Part shown: positions 1 to 6,294 of the stretch, in pieces
Layout: each line of letters starts with the position of its first letter
How positions within the stretch are numbered: position 1 is the first letter of the stretch
Assembly (NCBI GenBank): GCA_037441765.1
Contig: JBBIRM010000090.1
Location: 1-11,140, forward strand
Direction of reading: 5' to 3'
Length of the DNA: 11,140 bases
Source of the DNA: JBBIRM01 sp037441765
GTDB taxonomy: Bacteria; Desulfobacterota; BSN033; UBA1163
Notes under the pieces: generated by a model
Told to the model about the DNA's origin: nothing
Databases searched by the model: none
What the model saw: only the letters and a program-made list of their open reading frames with translations
Made by a program: the position numbers and the translations under genes

Positions 1-101
1 CCATTCTTTCAGAAGTTGGTTGAAAAGAATTTTACACAAAAAAGTTGACAGCACCGCCGATAAAAGCAGTTCTTAGTAAGAAAAGACTAACAATGGATAA
101 C

Positions 102-144
102 CATAGAGATAGGGAAAAACCAGTTTTTGGTAAAAACCTCTATG
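102..144. repeat. Inverted repeat just upstream of the transporter promoter
   Basis: CATAGAG (102-108) is perfectly complementary to CTCTATG (138-144), with 29 bases between them. Inside lies a smaller hairpin, AAAAA (115-119) with TTTTT (124-128) around a CCAG loop. The right arm abuts the predicted -35 box at 145, so this could be an operator or upstream control site. It is not followed by a T-run and so does not look like a terminator. A 7-bp match can arise by chance, so the role is speculative. The rest of bases 1-144 shows no gene that I can support; a stop codon occurs early in the leading sequence. Confidence 0.3.
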
Positions 145-173
145 TTGTGAAGGACGTGTTTTTCTCCTATAAT
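145..173 (+). promoter_or_regulatory. Sigma-70-like promoter for the peptide transporter genes
   Basis: TTGTGA (145-150, four of six matches to TTGACA) and a perfect TATAAT (168-173) are separated by the optimal 17 bases. Transcription would start near 180, only about 4 bases before the ATG at 184. The mRNA would then have almost no 5' leader, which agrees with the lack of a Shine-Dalgarno sequence there. The start site is inferred from spacing only. Confidence 0.6.
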
Positions 174-183
174 ATTTATTAAA

Positions 184-1827
184 ATGCCAAAGATGAAGAT
201 CAAGACGCTTCTTCTCATCTCGCCTACTCTCTTTCTCATCCTCTTGGGAATCAATATTATCTTCGTGGGCTCAAGGCCTCCACAAAAGGTCAACCAACTG
301 GTAATCAGTTCGATTGGGGATGCCTCTTTTCTTAACCCTGTTCTTGCCCAGGATTCTGCCTCCAGCGACATTAACTCTTTTATCTTTAATGGCCTGATCC
401 GATATAATCGCAACCTCGATGGTTTTATTGGCGAACTTGCTCATTCCTGGAAAGTTGAAGATGGCAATGAACCTCGAATCACATTCTTTTTAAAAAAAGG
501 AGTGCTCTGGCATGACGGAAGGGAGTTTACTGCTCACGATGTTAAATTCACATACGATAAGATCATGGACGAGAAGACCAATACTGTCCGTCGTAGCAGT
601 TATGAATTGGTCAAGCAAGCAGAGGTTATCGATCCCTACACTTTTCGTGTAACTTACAAACAGCCTTTCTCTCCGGGCCTTGAGACATGGAACATCGGAA
701 TCATTCCTAAACACCTTCTTGAAAAAGAGGATATCAATACCACTGCCTTTAATCGTAAACCGACTGGGACAGGTCCCTTTCGTTTTGTAGAATGGGTGAC
801 GGATGAGAAGATTGTAGTAGAGGCGAATCCTCACTATTTTGAAGGAAGACCAAATCTCGATCGGATCATCTATCGGATCATCCCAGAGACCTCCCTCAAC
901 GAGATGGAAGTCCTCACAAAAGGAGTTGATTATTCAGGTGTCTTTCCCCATCAGTTTCAGCGGATAAGCAGAATTCCTTTTCTAAAGGCATATTCACAAC
1001 CGAGCCTCGGATACACCTACATTGGTTATAATCAAAAAAATCCCCTCTTTCAGGACAGACGAGTCCGCCTCGCCCTCGCCCATACCATCAACCGAGAAGA
1101 GATAGTTCAATATGTCCTCTATGGCTTAGGGACAGTGGCCACTGGCCCTTTCCCCAATCACCTCTGGTATTGTAATCCAAATGTGAAACCCCTTCCCCAC
1201 GATCCAAAGAAAGCCCGCGAACTTTTAGCCGAATCGGGTTGGAAGGACACAGATGGTGATGGGATATTGGATAAAGGGGGTAAGGCTTTCCGCTTTACGC
1301 TGATCACAAACAGTGGGAATGAAACGCGAAGGGATGTTGGAGTACTTGTTCAGAGACAGCTTCGAGAGATCGGAATCGATGTGAAATTTGAACTCTATGA
1401 GTGGAGCGTCTTTCTAAAAAACTTTATTAATGCAAGACATTTCGACGCTTGCATTCTGGGCTGGGGGCTCTCTGTGGATCCCGATGCATATGAGATATGG
1501 CATTCGAGTCAAATTGATAAAGGATTCAATTTTATCTCTTACAAAAACCCTGAGATCGATAAACTCTGGGAGGAAGGAAGAAGGGAATACGATCTCGAAA
1601 AGAGGAAGAAGATCTACTGGCGTATTCACGAATTGATTGCCGAAGATCAACCTTATACCTTTCTCTATGTGCCCTTGGGCATCTCAGCCCTCCAAAAGAA
1701 GTTCTTTCTTGTTGAAAAGGATACCTCGGGTAAGGAATTTCTTCGAGAAATCAGAATGGAAAAGGCAGGTCTGATGTACGATCTTATCAAATGGACAGTT
1801 CCCAGGGAGATCGTCATAGAGAGATGA
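184..1827 (+). CDS. ABC transporter solute-binding protein, family 5 (peptide/nickel type)
   Basis: This is the extracytoplasmic binding protein of the importer encoded by the next four genes. It captures the substrate, probably a peptide, outside the inner membrane and delivers it to the permeases. The 547-residue length suits SBP_bac_5 proteins. The N-terminus is basic with a hydrophobic segment at about residues 8-28, a signal peptide or anchor. The core runs from about 75 to 490 and includes the family-like TGTGPF at 194-199. DTDGDGILD at 355-363 resembles a calcium-binding loop and is seen in relatives. No cysteine lies near the signal segment, so this is not a typical lipoprotein. No Shine-Dalgarno precedes ATG 184 or the alternative ATG at 193; an in-frame TGA at 148 limits other starts. 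The substrate could also be nickel or an oligosaccharide, since family 5 is broad. Family assignment is secure, substrate is not. Confidence 0.9.
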   Translation: MPKMKIKTLLLISPTLFLILLGINIIFVGSRPPQKVNQLVISSIGDASFLNPVLAQDSASSDINSFIFNGLIRYNRNLDGFIGELAHSWKVEDGNEPRITFFLKKGVLWHDGREFTAHDVKFTYDKIMDEKTNTVRRSSYELVKQAEVIDPYTFRVTYKQPFSPGLETWNIGIIPKHLLEKEDINTTAFNRKPTGTGPFRFVEWVTDEKIVVEANPHYFEGRPNLDRIIYRIIPETSLNEMEVLTKGVDYSGVFPHQFQRISRIPFLKAYSQPSLGYTYIGYNQKNPLFQDRRVRLALAHTINREEIVQYVLYGLGTVATGPFPNHLWYCNPNVKPLPHDPKKARELLAESGWKDTDGDGILDKGGKAFRFTLITNSGNETRRDVGVLVQRQLREIGIDVKFELYEWSVFLKNFINARHFDACILGWGLSVDPDAYEIWHSSQIDKGFNFISYKNPEIDKLWEEGRREYDLEKRKKIYWRIHELIAEDQPYTFLYVPLGISALQKKFFLVEKDTSGKEFLREIRMEKAGLMYDLIKWTVPREIVIER

Positions 1828-1830
1828 GTG

Positions 1831-2790
1831 ATGGCCCAGTACTTAATTCGACGCACCATTTATATGTTAATCACCCTTGTAGGGATTAGTATCATCTCAT
1901 GGGTAATAATCACCCAGGCTCCTGGAAGTCCGATTGCCCTCACCCTCGATCCAAAGGTCTCCCCAAAGATTATTGAACAGATGGAGAAGAATTACGATTT
2001 GGACAAACCCATCTACCAGCAGTACTTTCTCTGGCTCAAACGCCTCCTGAGCGGAAACCTTTACTCCTTTAAGGATGGAAGGCCTGTGATTAGAAAGATC
2101 GGCGAAAGAATCTGGAATACATTGTTGCTCAATCTGGTTGCAATGCTGATCATCTTCTCCCTGGCTATTCCCTTAGGCGTTTTTTCCGCCCGAAGGCAGT
2201 ACTCTTTTCTTGACAACCTGGGAACCTTGGGAGCCTATCTGGGGATCTCAATTCCAAGTTTCTGGCTTGCCTATCTCCTCATCTTGGGGACGGTTAAACT
2301 ATTTGGTTACCCTGTTCTCGGAATGAGGTCTTTTGTCACTGAAGATTTTTCAACCATGGAGGTCGTCCTGGATCGTCTCTGGCATCTGATGCTTCCCTCC
2401 ATCATTCTGGCCATTGGAGGGATAGCCGCCCTTTCGCGTTATACCCGCTCGAGCATGCTCGAAGTGGTACGTCAGGATTATGTTCGAACAGCCAGGGCCA
2501 AAGGCCTTCCAGAGGAAACAGTCTACTATAAGCACGCCCTTCGAAATGCACTGCTCCCCATCATCACCCTTTTTGGATTTCTCATCCCGGGACTGATCGG
2601 TGGCTCTATCATCATGGAGACAGTTTTCGCCTGGCCTGGAATCGGCCGGCTCGCCTATCAGGCGGTGCTTGCAAGGGACTACCCAGTGGTGATGACAATT
2701 AACACCATCACCGCTGTTCTTGTTCTCATTGGAAATTTTTTGGCGGATATCCTTTATGCGATCGCCGACCCAAGGATTCGTTATAGATGA
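1831..2790 (+). CDS. dppB: Peptide ABC transporter permease, DppB/OppB type
   Basis: This is one of the two membrane subunits forming the importer channel in the inner membrane. The 319 residues show a first membrane segment at about 9-29, a periplasmic stretch, then five more segments near 98-119, 134-156, 186-203, 246-265 and 287-309, giving the six expected for DppB. The EAA loop that contacts the ATPases is clear at about 211-243, with the core ARAKGLPE at 221-228. The C-terminus ending DPRIRYR is typical. I prefer ATG 1831 because GAGAGA at 1819-1824 lies 6 bases upstream; a GTG at 1828, directly after the preceding stop codon, is an alternative and adds one residue. The gene is translationally close to the binding-protein gene (3-base gap). 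The Dpp symbol marks subunit type, not proven dipeptide specificity. Confidence 0.93.
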   Translation: MAQYLIRRTIYMLITLVGISIISWVIITQAPGSPIALTLDPKVSPKIIEQMEKNYDLDKPIYQQYFLWLKRLLSGNLYSFKDGRPVIRKIGERIWNTLLLNLVAMLIIFSLAIPLGVFSARRQYSFLDNLGTLGAYLGISIPSFWLAYLLILGTVKLFGYPVLGMRSFVTEDFSTMEVVLDRLWHLMLPSIILAIGGIAALSRYTRSSMLEVVRQDYVRTARAKGLPEETVYYKHALRNALLPIITLFGFLIPGLIGGSIIMETVFAWPGIGRLAYQAVLARDYPVVMTINTITAVLVLIGNFLADILYAIADPRIRYR

Positions 2791-2824
2791 TTTGAATGGT
2801 TTATCAGATTGTCGGTGAATCAAG

Positions 2825-3673
2825 ATGGATTCTCAATCAAAAACATTCTGGCGTTATTTTAAAAGAAACAGGTTGGCTCTGGGAGGACTTCTCGTTATTC
2901 TCATCACCTTCCTGGTGGCTGGATTTGCCCCGATCCTCGCTCCTTATGACCCAGGGAAGACAGATGTCTCTCTCAAATTAAAACCCCCTTCCACTCGTCA
3001 CTATCTTGGCACAGACCAGTTGGGTAGAGACGTATTCAGTCGAATGCTCTATGGGTCGAGGGTCTCGCTTTCCGTAGGATTTGTCGCAGTGGCCATCTCC
3101 ATCCTCATTGGGATTCTTGTTGGAGCCCTGGCAGGATATTATGGTGGGTGGGTGGATTCGTTGCTCATGCGTTTTGTTGATGTGATGCTCTGCTTCCCTT
3201 CTTTCTTCCTAATCCTTACTGTGGTTGCCCTTCTTGGTCCAAGTCTATTCAAAGTGATGGTGGTCATCGGGATTACCTCCTGGATGGGAACATCTCGATT
3301 CGTTCGGGCAGAATTTCTCACATTAAGGGAGAGGGATTTTGTTCAGGCAGCAAGAGCCCTTGGAGTGAGGGATCGAAGGATTATATTTCGCCACATCCTT
3401 CCCAATGCCCTGGCACCGGTCTTTGTTACAGCGACCCTTGATGTCGCCACAGCGATTCTGGTCGAAGCGGGCTTGAGTTTTCTCGGCTTTGGAGTTCAAC
3501 CCCCTGCTCCAAGCTGGGGAAATATCCTTACTGAAGGAAGAATCTATATCTTCGATGCCTGGTGGCTAACCGTATTCCCTGGACTCGCCATTCTGATCAC
3601 TGTTCTATCCTTCAATCTTCTTGGCGAGGGATTGCGCGATGCCCTTGATCCGAGGCTAAGGGGAAGAAGGTAA
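2825..3673 (+). CDS. dppC: Peptide ABC transporter permease, DppC/OppC type
   Basis: This is the second channel subunit, partner of the DppB-type permease. Its 282 residues begin with the OppC N-terminal segment (basic start, membrane helix at about 18-40, then LAPYDP at 38-43). GTDQLGRD at 62-69 is a family hallmark. The transmembrane domain follows, with the EAA loop at about 162-198 (core AARALGVRD at 175-183). GLSFLGFG at 216-223 and the end DALDPRLRG are also typical. ATG 2825 is supported by GGTGA at 2814-2818, 6 bases upstream, and the protein starts where relatives start. The gap after dppB is 34 bases, so co-transcription is likely. The next gap (3674-3766 before the preferred oppD start) holds a short repeat. 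Nothing in the protein looks truncated. Confidence 0.93.
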   Translation: MDSQSKTFWRYFKRNRLALGGLLVILITFLVAGFAPILAPYDPGKTDVSLKLKPPSTRHYLGTDQLGRDVFSRMLYGSRVSLSVGFVAVAISILIGILVGALAGYYGGWVDSLLMRFVDVMLCFPSFFLILTVVALLGPSLFKVMVVIGITSWMGTSRFVRAEFLTLRERDFVQAARALGVRDRRIIFRHILPNALAPVFVTATLDVATAILVEAGLSFLGFGVQPPAPSWGNILTEGRIYIFDAWWLTVFPGLAILITVLSFNLLGEGLRDALDPRLRGRR

Positions 3674-3681
3674 ATCCCTCT

Positions 3682-3695
3682 ATTGGCATTTGAAT
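3682..3695 (+). repeat. Intergenic repeat copy 1 between the permease and ATPase genes
   Basis: The 14 bases ATTGGCATTTGAAT recur exactly at 4771-4784 in the gap after the next gene. The core TTGGCATT appears again in the same gap at 3729-3736. This copy lacks the complementary left arm that makes the second copy a hairpin. A weak separate stem, AACCC (3703-3707) with GGGTT (3717-3721), is followed by TTA and could slow transcription slightly. I take it for a degenerate member of a small non-coding repeat family, an inference from two copies. Confidence 0.5.
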
Positions 3696-3766
3696 CTTTG
3701 TCAACCCTTTGAGATTGGGTTTTAGAATTTGGCATTAACGAAATGAACCTTACGAGGCATGATTTA

Positions 3767-4747
3767 ATGAAGAGACCTTTGCTTGAGGTCCAAAATCTTA
3801 CAACACATTTCTTTACAGAGGATGGGGTAATTCGTGCAGTAGAAGATTTAAGTTTCGAAATCCACTCTGGAGAGATCCTAAGCCTTGTAGGAGAGTCAGG
3901 GTGCGGAAAGAGTGTCACCGGGCTTTCCATATTAAGACTCATCCCTTCCCCTCCTGGTAAAATCATGAGCGGAAAAATTCTTTTTGATTCACGAGACTTA
4001 TTAAAATTGGAAGAAAGCGAAATGGAGAAGGTCAGGGGGAACAAGATCTCCATGATCTTTCAGGAACCCATGACCTCTCTCAACCCTGTCTTCACCATCG
4101 GGGATCAAATTATGGAAACCCTCTTTCTTCATCAAGGTCTGGATAAGAAGAGAGCCAGGGAGAAGGCAATTGAGATATTGGCTCGGGTGAAAATCCCTTC
4201 TCCTGAATCAAGAATCGATGCCTATCCTCACCAACTTAGCGGAGGGATGAGGCAGAGGGCGATGATTGCTATGGCCCTGGCCTGTCAGCCTAAACTTCTA
4301 ATTGCAGATGAGCCCACAACTGCTCTGGATGTAACCATTCAGGCTCAGGTCCTAAGGCTTATCAAAGAGATCCAGAGGGAGATGGGAATGTCTGTGATGT
4401 TGATCACTCACGACCTTGGGGTGGTTGCAGAGACCGCCGACCGTGTAGCAGTGATGTATGCAGGTCGATTGGTGGAATATGCACCCCTTAATGACATCTT
4501 CACTGAGATGCGTCATCCTTATACAAAGGGGCTTTTAGAATCAATTCCCCACCTGAAACAGAAGGATAAAAGGCTTAATGCGATCCCGGGTCAGGTACCA
4601 AATCCTCTGGACCTCCCCTCTGGATGCAAATTTAATCCAAGATGTTATCTTGCAATAGAGGCCTGCAAGAAAGAGGAACCCCCTCTTTTTCAGGTAAATG
4701 GTGATCATTTCAGCCGATGCATTCGGTGGAAAGAATGCTGTGACTAA
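3767..4747 (+). CDS. oppD: Peptide ABC transporter ATP-binding protein, OppD/DppD type
   Basis: This cytoplasmic ATPase powers the importer together with the OppF-type subunit. Numbered from ATG 3767 (326 residues, close to E. coli DppD), it has Walker A GESGCGKS at 42-49, the Q-loop glutamine at 99, signature LSGGMRQR at 157-164, Walker B with D181 and E182, and the H-loop histidine at 215. All catalytic motifs are intact. The C-terminal extension holds cysteines 287, 293, 300 and 318, spaced C-x5-C-x6-C-x17-C, which in DppD relatives binds a [4Fe-4S] cluster. I prefer ATG 3767 because CGAGG at 3753-3757 lies 9 bases upstream and MKRPLLEVQNL matches the usual family start. ATG 3743 would add eight residues but has no ribosome-binding site. 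Repeat-bearing gaps flank the gene on both sides. Confidence 0.93.
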   Translation: MKRPLLEVQNLTTHFFTEDGVIRAVEDLSFEIHSGEILSLVGESGCGKSVTGLSILRLIPSPPGKIMSGKILFDSRDLLKLEESEMEKVRGNKISMIFQEPMTSLNPVFTIGDQIMETLFLHQGLDKKRAREKAIEILARVKIPSPESRIDAYPHQLSGGMRQRAMIAMALACQPKLLIADEPTTALDVTIQAQVLRLIKEIQREMGMSVMLITHDLGVVAETADRVAVMYAGRLVEYAPLNDIFTEMRHPYTKGLLESIPHLKQKDKRLNAIPGQVPNPLDLPSGCKFNPRCYLAIEACKKEEPPLFQVNGDHFSRCIRWKECCD

Positions 4748-4755
4748 ATCGATGC

Positions 4756-4784
4756 CAAATGCCAAAGTTCATTGGCATTTGAAT
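4756..4784 (+). repeat. Intergenic hairpin repeat (copy 2) between oppD and oppF
   Basis: CAAATGCCAA (4756-4765) and TTGGCATTTG (4772-4781) form a perfect 10-bp stem around the 6-base loop AGTTCA. The right arm and the next three bases repeat the 14-base sequence found at 3682-3695. A run of five T (4784-4788) follows shortly, so the hairpin could act as a weak terminator, an attenuator or an mRNA stabiliser that sets the ratio of the two ATPases. The stem has only four G-C pairs, so strong termination is unlikely. It also resembles the small palindromic intergenic repeats that multiply in many environmental bacterial genomes. Confidence 0.6.
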
Positions 4785-4811
4785 TTTTAAATTTAGGATC
4801 GGAAGGATGGT

Positions 4812-5777
4812 ATGTTACAGAATCAATCTCTGCTTCAGGTCCGAGATCTAAAAAAGTATTTCTACAGGGGAGGCATCTTTTCCACCGACAAGAAACCAGT
4901 GAGGGCAGTGGATGGGATCTCTTTCTCCATCCGAAAGGGAGAGACTTTAGGCCTGGTTGGAGAAAGCGGCTGCGGAAAGACCACTGCAGGAAAGTTGATA
5001 TTGAGATTGATTGAGCCGACCTCAGGGCAGATTATCTTTGATGGGAAAGACCTTCTTACCCTTGATCGAGAGGAGATGAGAGGGTTAAGGCCTCGAATGC
5101 AATTCATCTTTCAAGACCCTTTCGATTCTTTAAACCCCAGGATGAAGGTGGCTGAAATCGTGGGAGAGGGACTGGAAGTTCATGGATTAGCCAAAGGGAA
5201 GGAGAAGTTCCATAGGGTTTCTGAACTTCTGGAGAAGGTAGGGCTTCATCCTCAGGATGCTAATCGTTATCCCCATGAGTTTAGCGGTGGACAGCGTCAG
5301 AGGATTGGAATCGCAAGGGCCATCTCCCTCAATCCTGAACTGATTGTTGCGGATGAACCTGTCTCAGCGCTGGATGTCTCTATCCAAGCCCAGATTCTCA
5401 ACCTCCTTATGGATCTGCGTGACCAACTCCAACTCACATACCTTTTTATCTCCCACGATCTCCGCATTGTCAAACATCTTAGCAATCGAATTGCAGTTAT
5501 GTATATGGGGAAGATCGTGGAGATGGCTTCTGGCGAGGAACTTTTCCAAAACCCCCTCCACCCATATACCAAACTCTTACTAAGCGCCATTCCAAAGTTA
5601 GACCCAAATAAAAGAATCTCAGATATATTAATGAAGGAGGAAGACCCCTTTCTCATCTCCATAGAATCAAAGTGTCGGTTTCTGCCCAGATGCCCTCACC
5701 GGACCAAAAGGTGCGAGGAAGAAGAACCACTCCTCCTTGACAAAGGAGATGATCATCTGGTCGCCTGCCATTTATGA
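4812..5777 (+). CDS. oppF: Peptide ABC transporter ATP-binding protein, OppF/DppF type
   Basis: This is the second ATPase of the importer, acting as a heterodimer with the OppD-type protein on the cytoplasmic face. In its 321 residues I see Walker A GESGCGKTT at 50-58, Q-loop Q101 within FQDPFDSLNP, signature FSGGQRQR at 157-164, Walker B with D181 and E182, and H-loop H215. The C-terminal extension carries cysteines 288, 294, 301 and 319 with the same C-x5-C-x6-C-x17-C spacing as its partner. Start ATG 4812 has a strong GGAAGG at 4801-4806, 5 bases upstream; the closer ATG at 4807 is out of frame. FQDPFDSLNP and FSGGQRQR separate OppF from OppD types. The gap before it holds the hairpin repeat. 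It ends the transporter block, and an A/T-rich gap follows. Confidence 0.93.
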   Translation: MLQNQSLLQVRDLKKYFYRGGIFSTDKKPVRAVDGISFSIRKGETLGLVGESGCGKTTAGKLILRLIEPTSGQIIFDGKDLLTLDREEMRGLRPRMQFIFQDPFDSLNPRMKVAEIVGEGLEVHGLAKGKEKFHRVSELLEKVGLHPQDANRYPHEFSGGQRQRIGIARAISLNPELIVADEPVSALDVSIQAQILNLLMDLRDQLQLTYLFISHDLRIVKHLSNRIAVMYMGKIVEMASGEELFQNPLHPYTKLLLSAIPKLDPNKRISDILMKEEDPFLISIESKCRFLPRCPHRTKRCEEEEPLLLDKGDDHLVACHL

Positions 5778-5778
5778 T

Positions 5779-5845
5779 TTGATTTTTTTTAAAAAAATAT
5801 ATTAATATAAAAAATTGAAGTTGGTTCTTAAAAAGGGACTTTAAA
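5779..5845 (+). promoter_or_regulatory. A/T-rich gap likely holding the dksA promoter
   Basis: The 89-base gap between oppF and dksA is extremely A/T rich around 5782-5814, with T8 followed by A7 and TATATTAATATAAA. Two imperfect sigma-70-like pairs can be drawn: TTGATT (5779-5784) with ATTAAT (5801-5806), and TTGAAG (5815-5820) with TTTAAA (5840-5845, spacing 19). Neither is strong. The break in gene spacing and the change of function support a new transcription unit here, but the exact promoter cannot be chosen from the sequence. Confidence 0.35.
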
Positions 5846-5866
5846 CTACTTGGAGAGGCAAACTGG

Positions 5867-6265
5867 ATGGAGCAAGAAAAACTTATTTTTTTTAAAGGGC
5901 TTCTCGAGGGAAGGCTTCATGCCTTGCTCGAGGAGGCTGAAAGACTTGCCAATGATATGCGTAAGGATCACAAAGGAGATTTTCCTGATCCCACAGATCG
6001 TGCTGCTTTGGAGTCGGATCGGAATTTTCTCCTCAGGATTAAGGATCGCGAAAGAAAATTGATCCAGAAAGTCAAAGAGGCGCTGGAACGAATTGACAAT
6101 GGAACCTTTGGTATATGCGAATCCTGCGGGAAACCCATTTCTGAAAAGAGATTGATGGCCCGCCCTGTTACGACCCTATGCATCGAGTGTAAAACCGAAG
6201 GGGAGAAACTTGAGCAAAGGGCAAGAATGAGGGGGAGAAGAATCAAGGGTAGTTTCCCTTCATAA
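5867..6265 (+). CDS. dksA: RNA polymerase-binding transcription factor DksA
   Basis: DksA binds in the secondary channel of RNA polymerase and, with ppGpp, redirects transcription during starvation, lowering rRNA synthesis and raising amino-acid biosynthesis. The 132 residues contain a coiled coil from about 5 to 75 whose tip reads DPTDRA (41-46). D41 and D44 match the two tip aspartates essential in E. coli DksA (D71 and D74), which marks it as functional DksA rather than a TraR-like protein without them. The zinc finger is intact: C84, C87, C105, C108 (C-x2-C-x17-C-x2-C). It is somewhat shorter than the 151-residue E. coli protein, mainly at the N-terminus. Start ATG 5867 has a strong GGAGAGG at 5852-5858, 8 bases away. 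galT begins 29 bases after its stop codon, so they may be co-transcribed. Confidence 0.93.
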   Translation: MEQEKLIFFKGLLEGRLHALLEEAERLANDMRKDHKGDFPDPTDRAALESDRNFLLRIKDRERKLIQKVKEALERIDNGTFGICESCGKPISEKRLMARPVTTLCIECKTEGEKLEQRARMRGRRIKGSFPS

Positions 6266-6294
6266 TATCAGCCTCGATAGAACCATTAACCCAC

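Noticed and set aside
45..50. Perfect TTGACA that might be a -35 box
   Set aside because: No acceptable -10 sequence lies 16-18 bases downstream (AGTTCT at 17); the TTGTGA/TATAAT pair at 145-173 is much better placed.
1828..1830. GTG as the start of the DppB-type permease
   Set aside because: Only 3 bases from the GAGAGA ribosome-binding site; the adjoining ATG at 1831 has proper spacing. It cannot be fully excluded.
2350..2823. Long minus-strand open frame opposite the end of dppB
   Set aside because: Its translation shows no recognisable domain and it lies entirely over a well-supported gene, so it is a by-product of codon usage on the + strand.
5782..5798. T8-A7 palindrome after oppF as a terminator
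   Set aside because: It has no G-C pairs in a stem, so it would not form a stable intrinsic terminator; it is more likely part of an A/T-rich promoter region.
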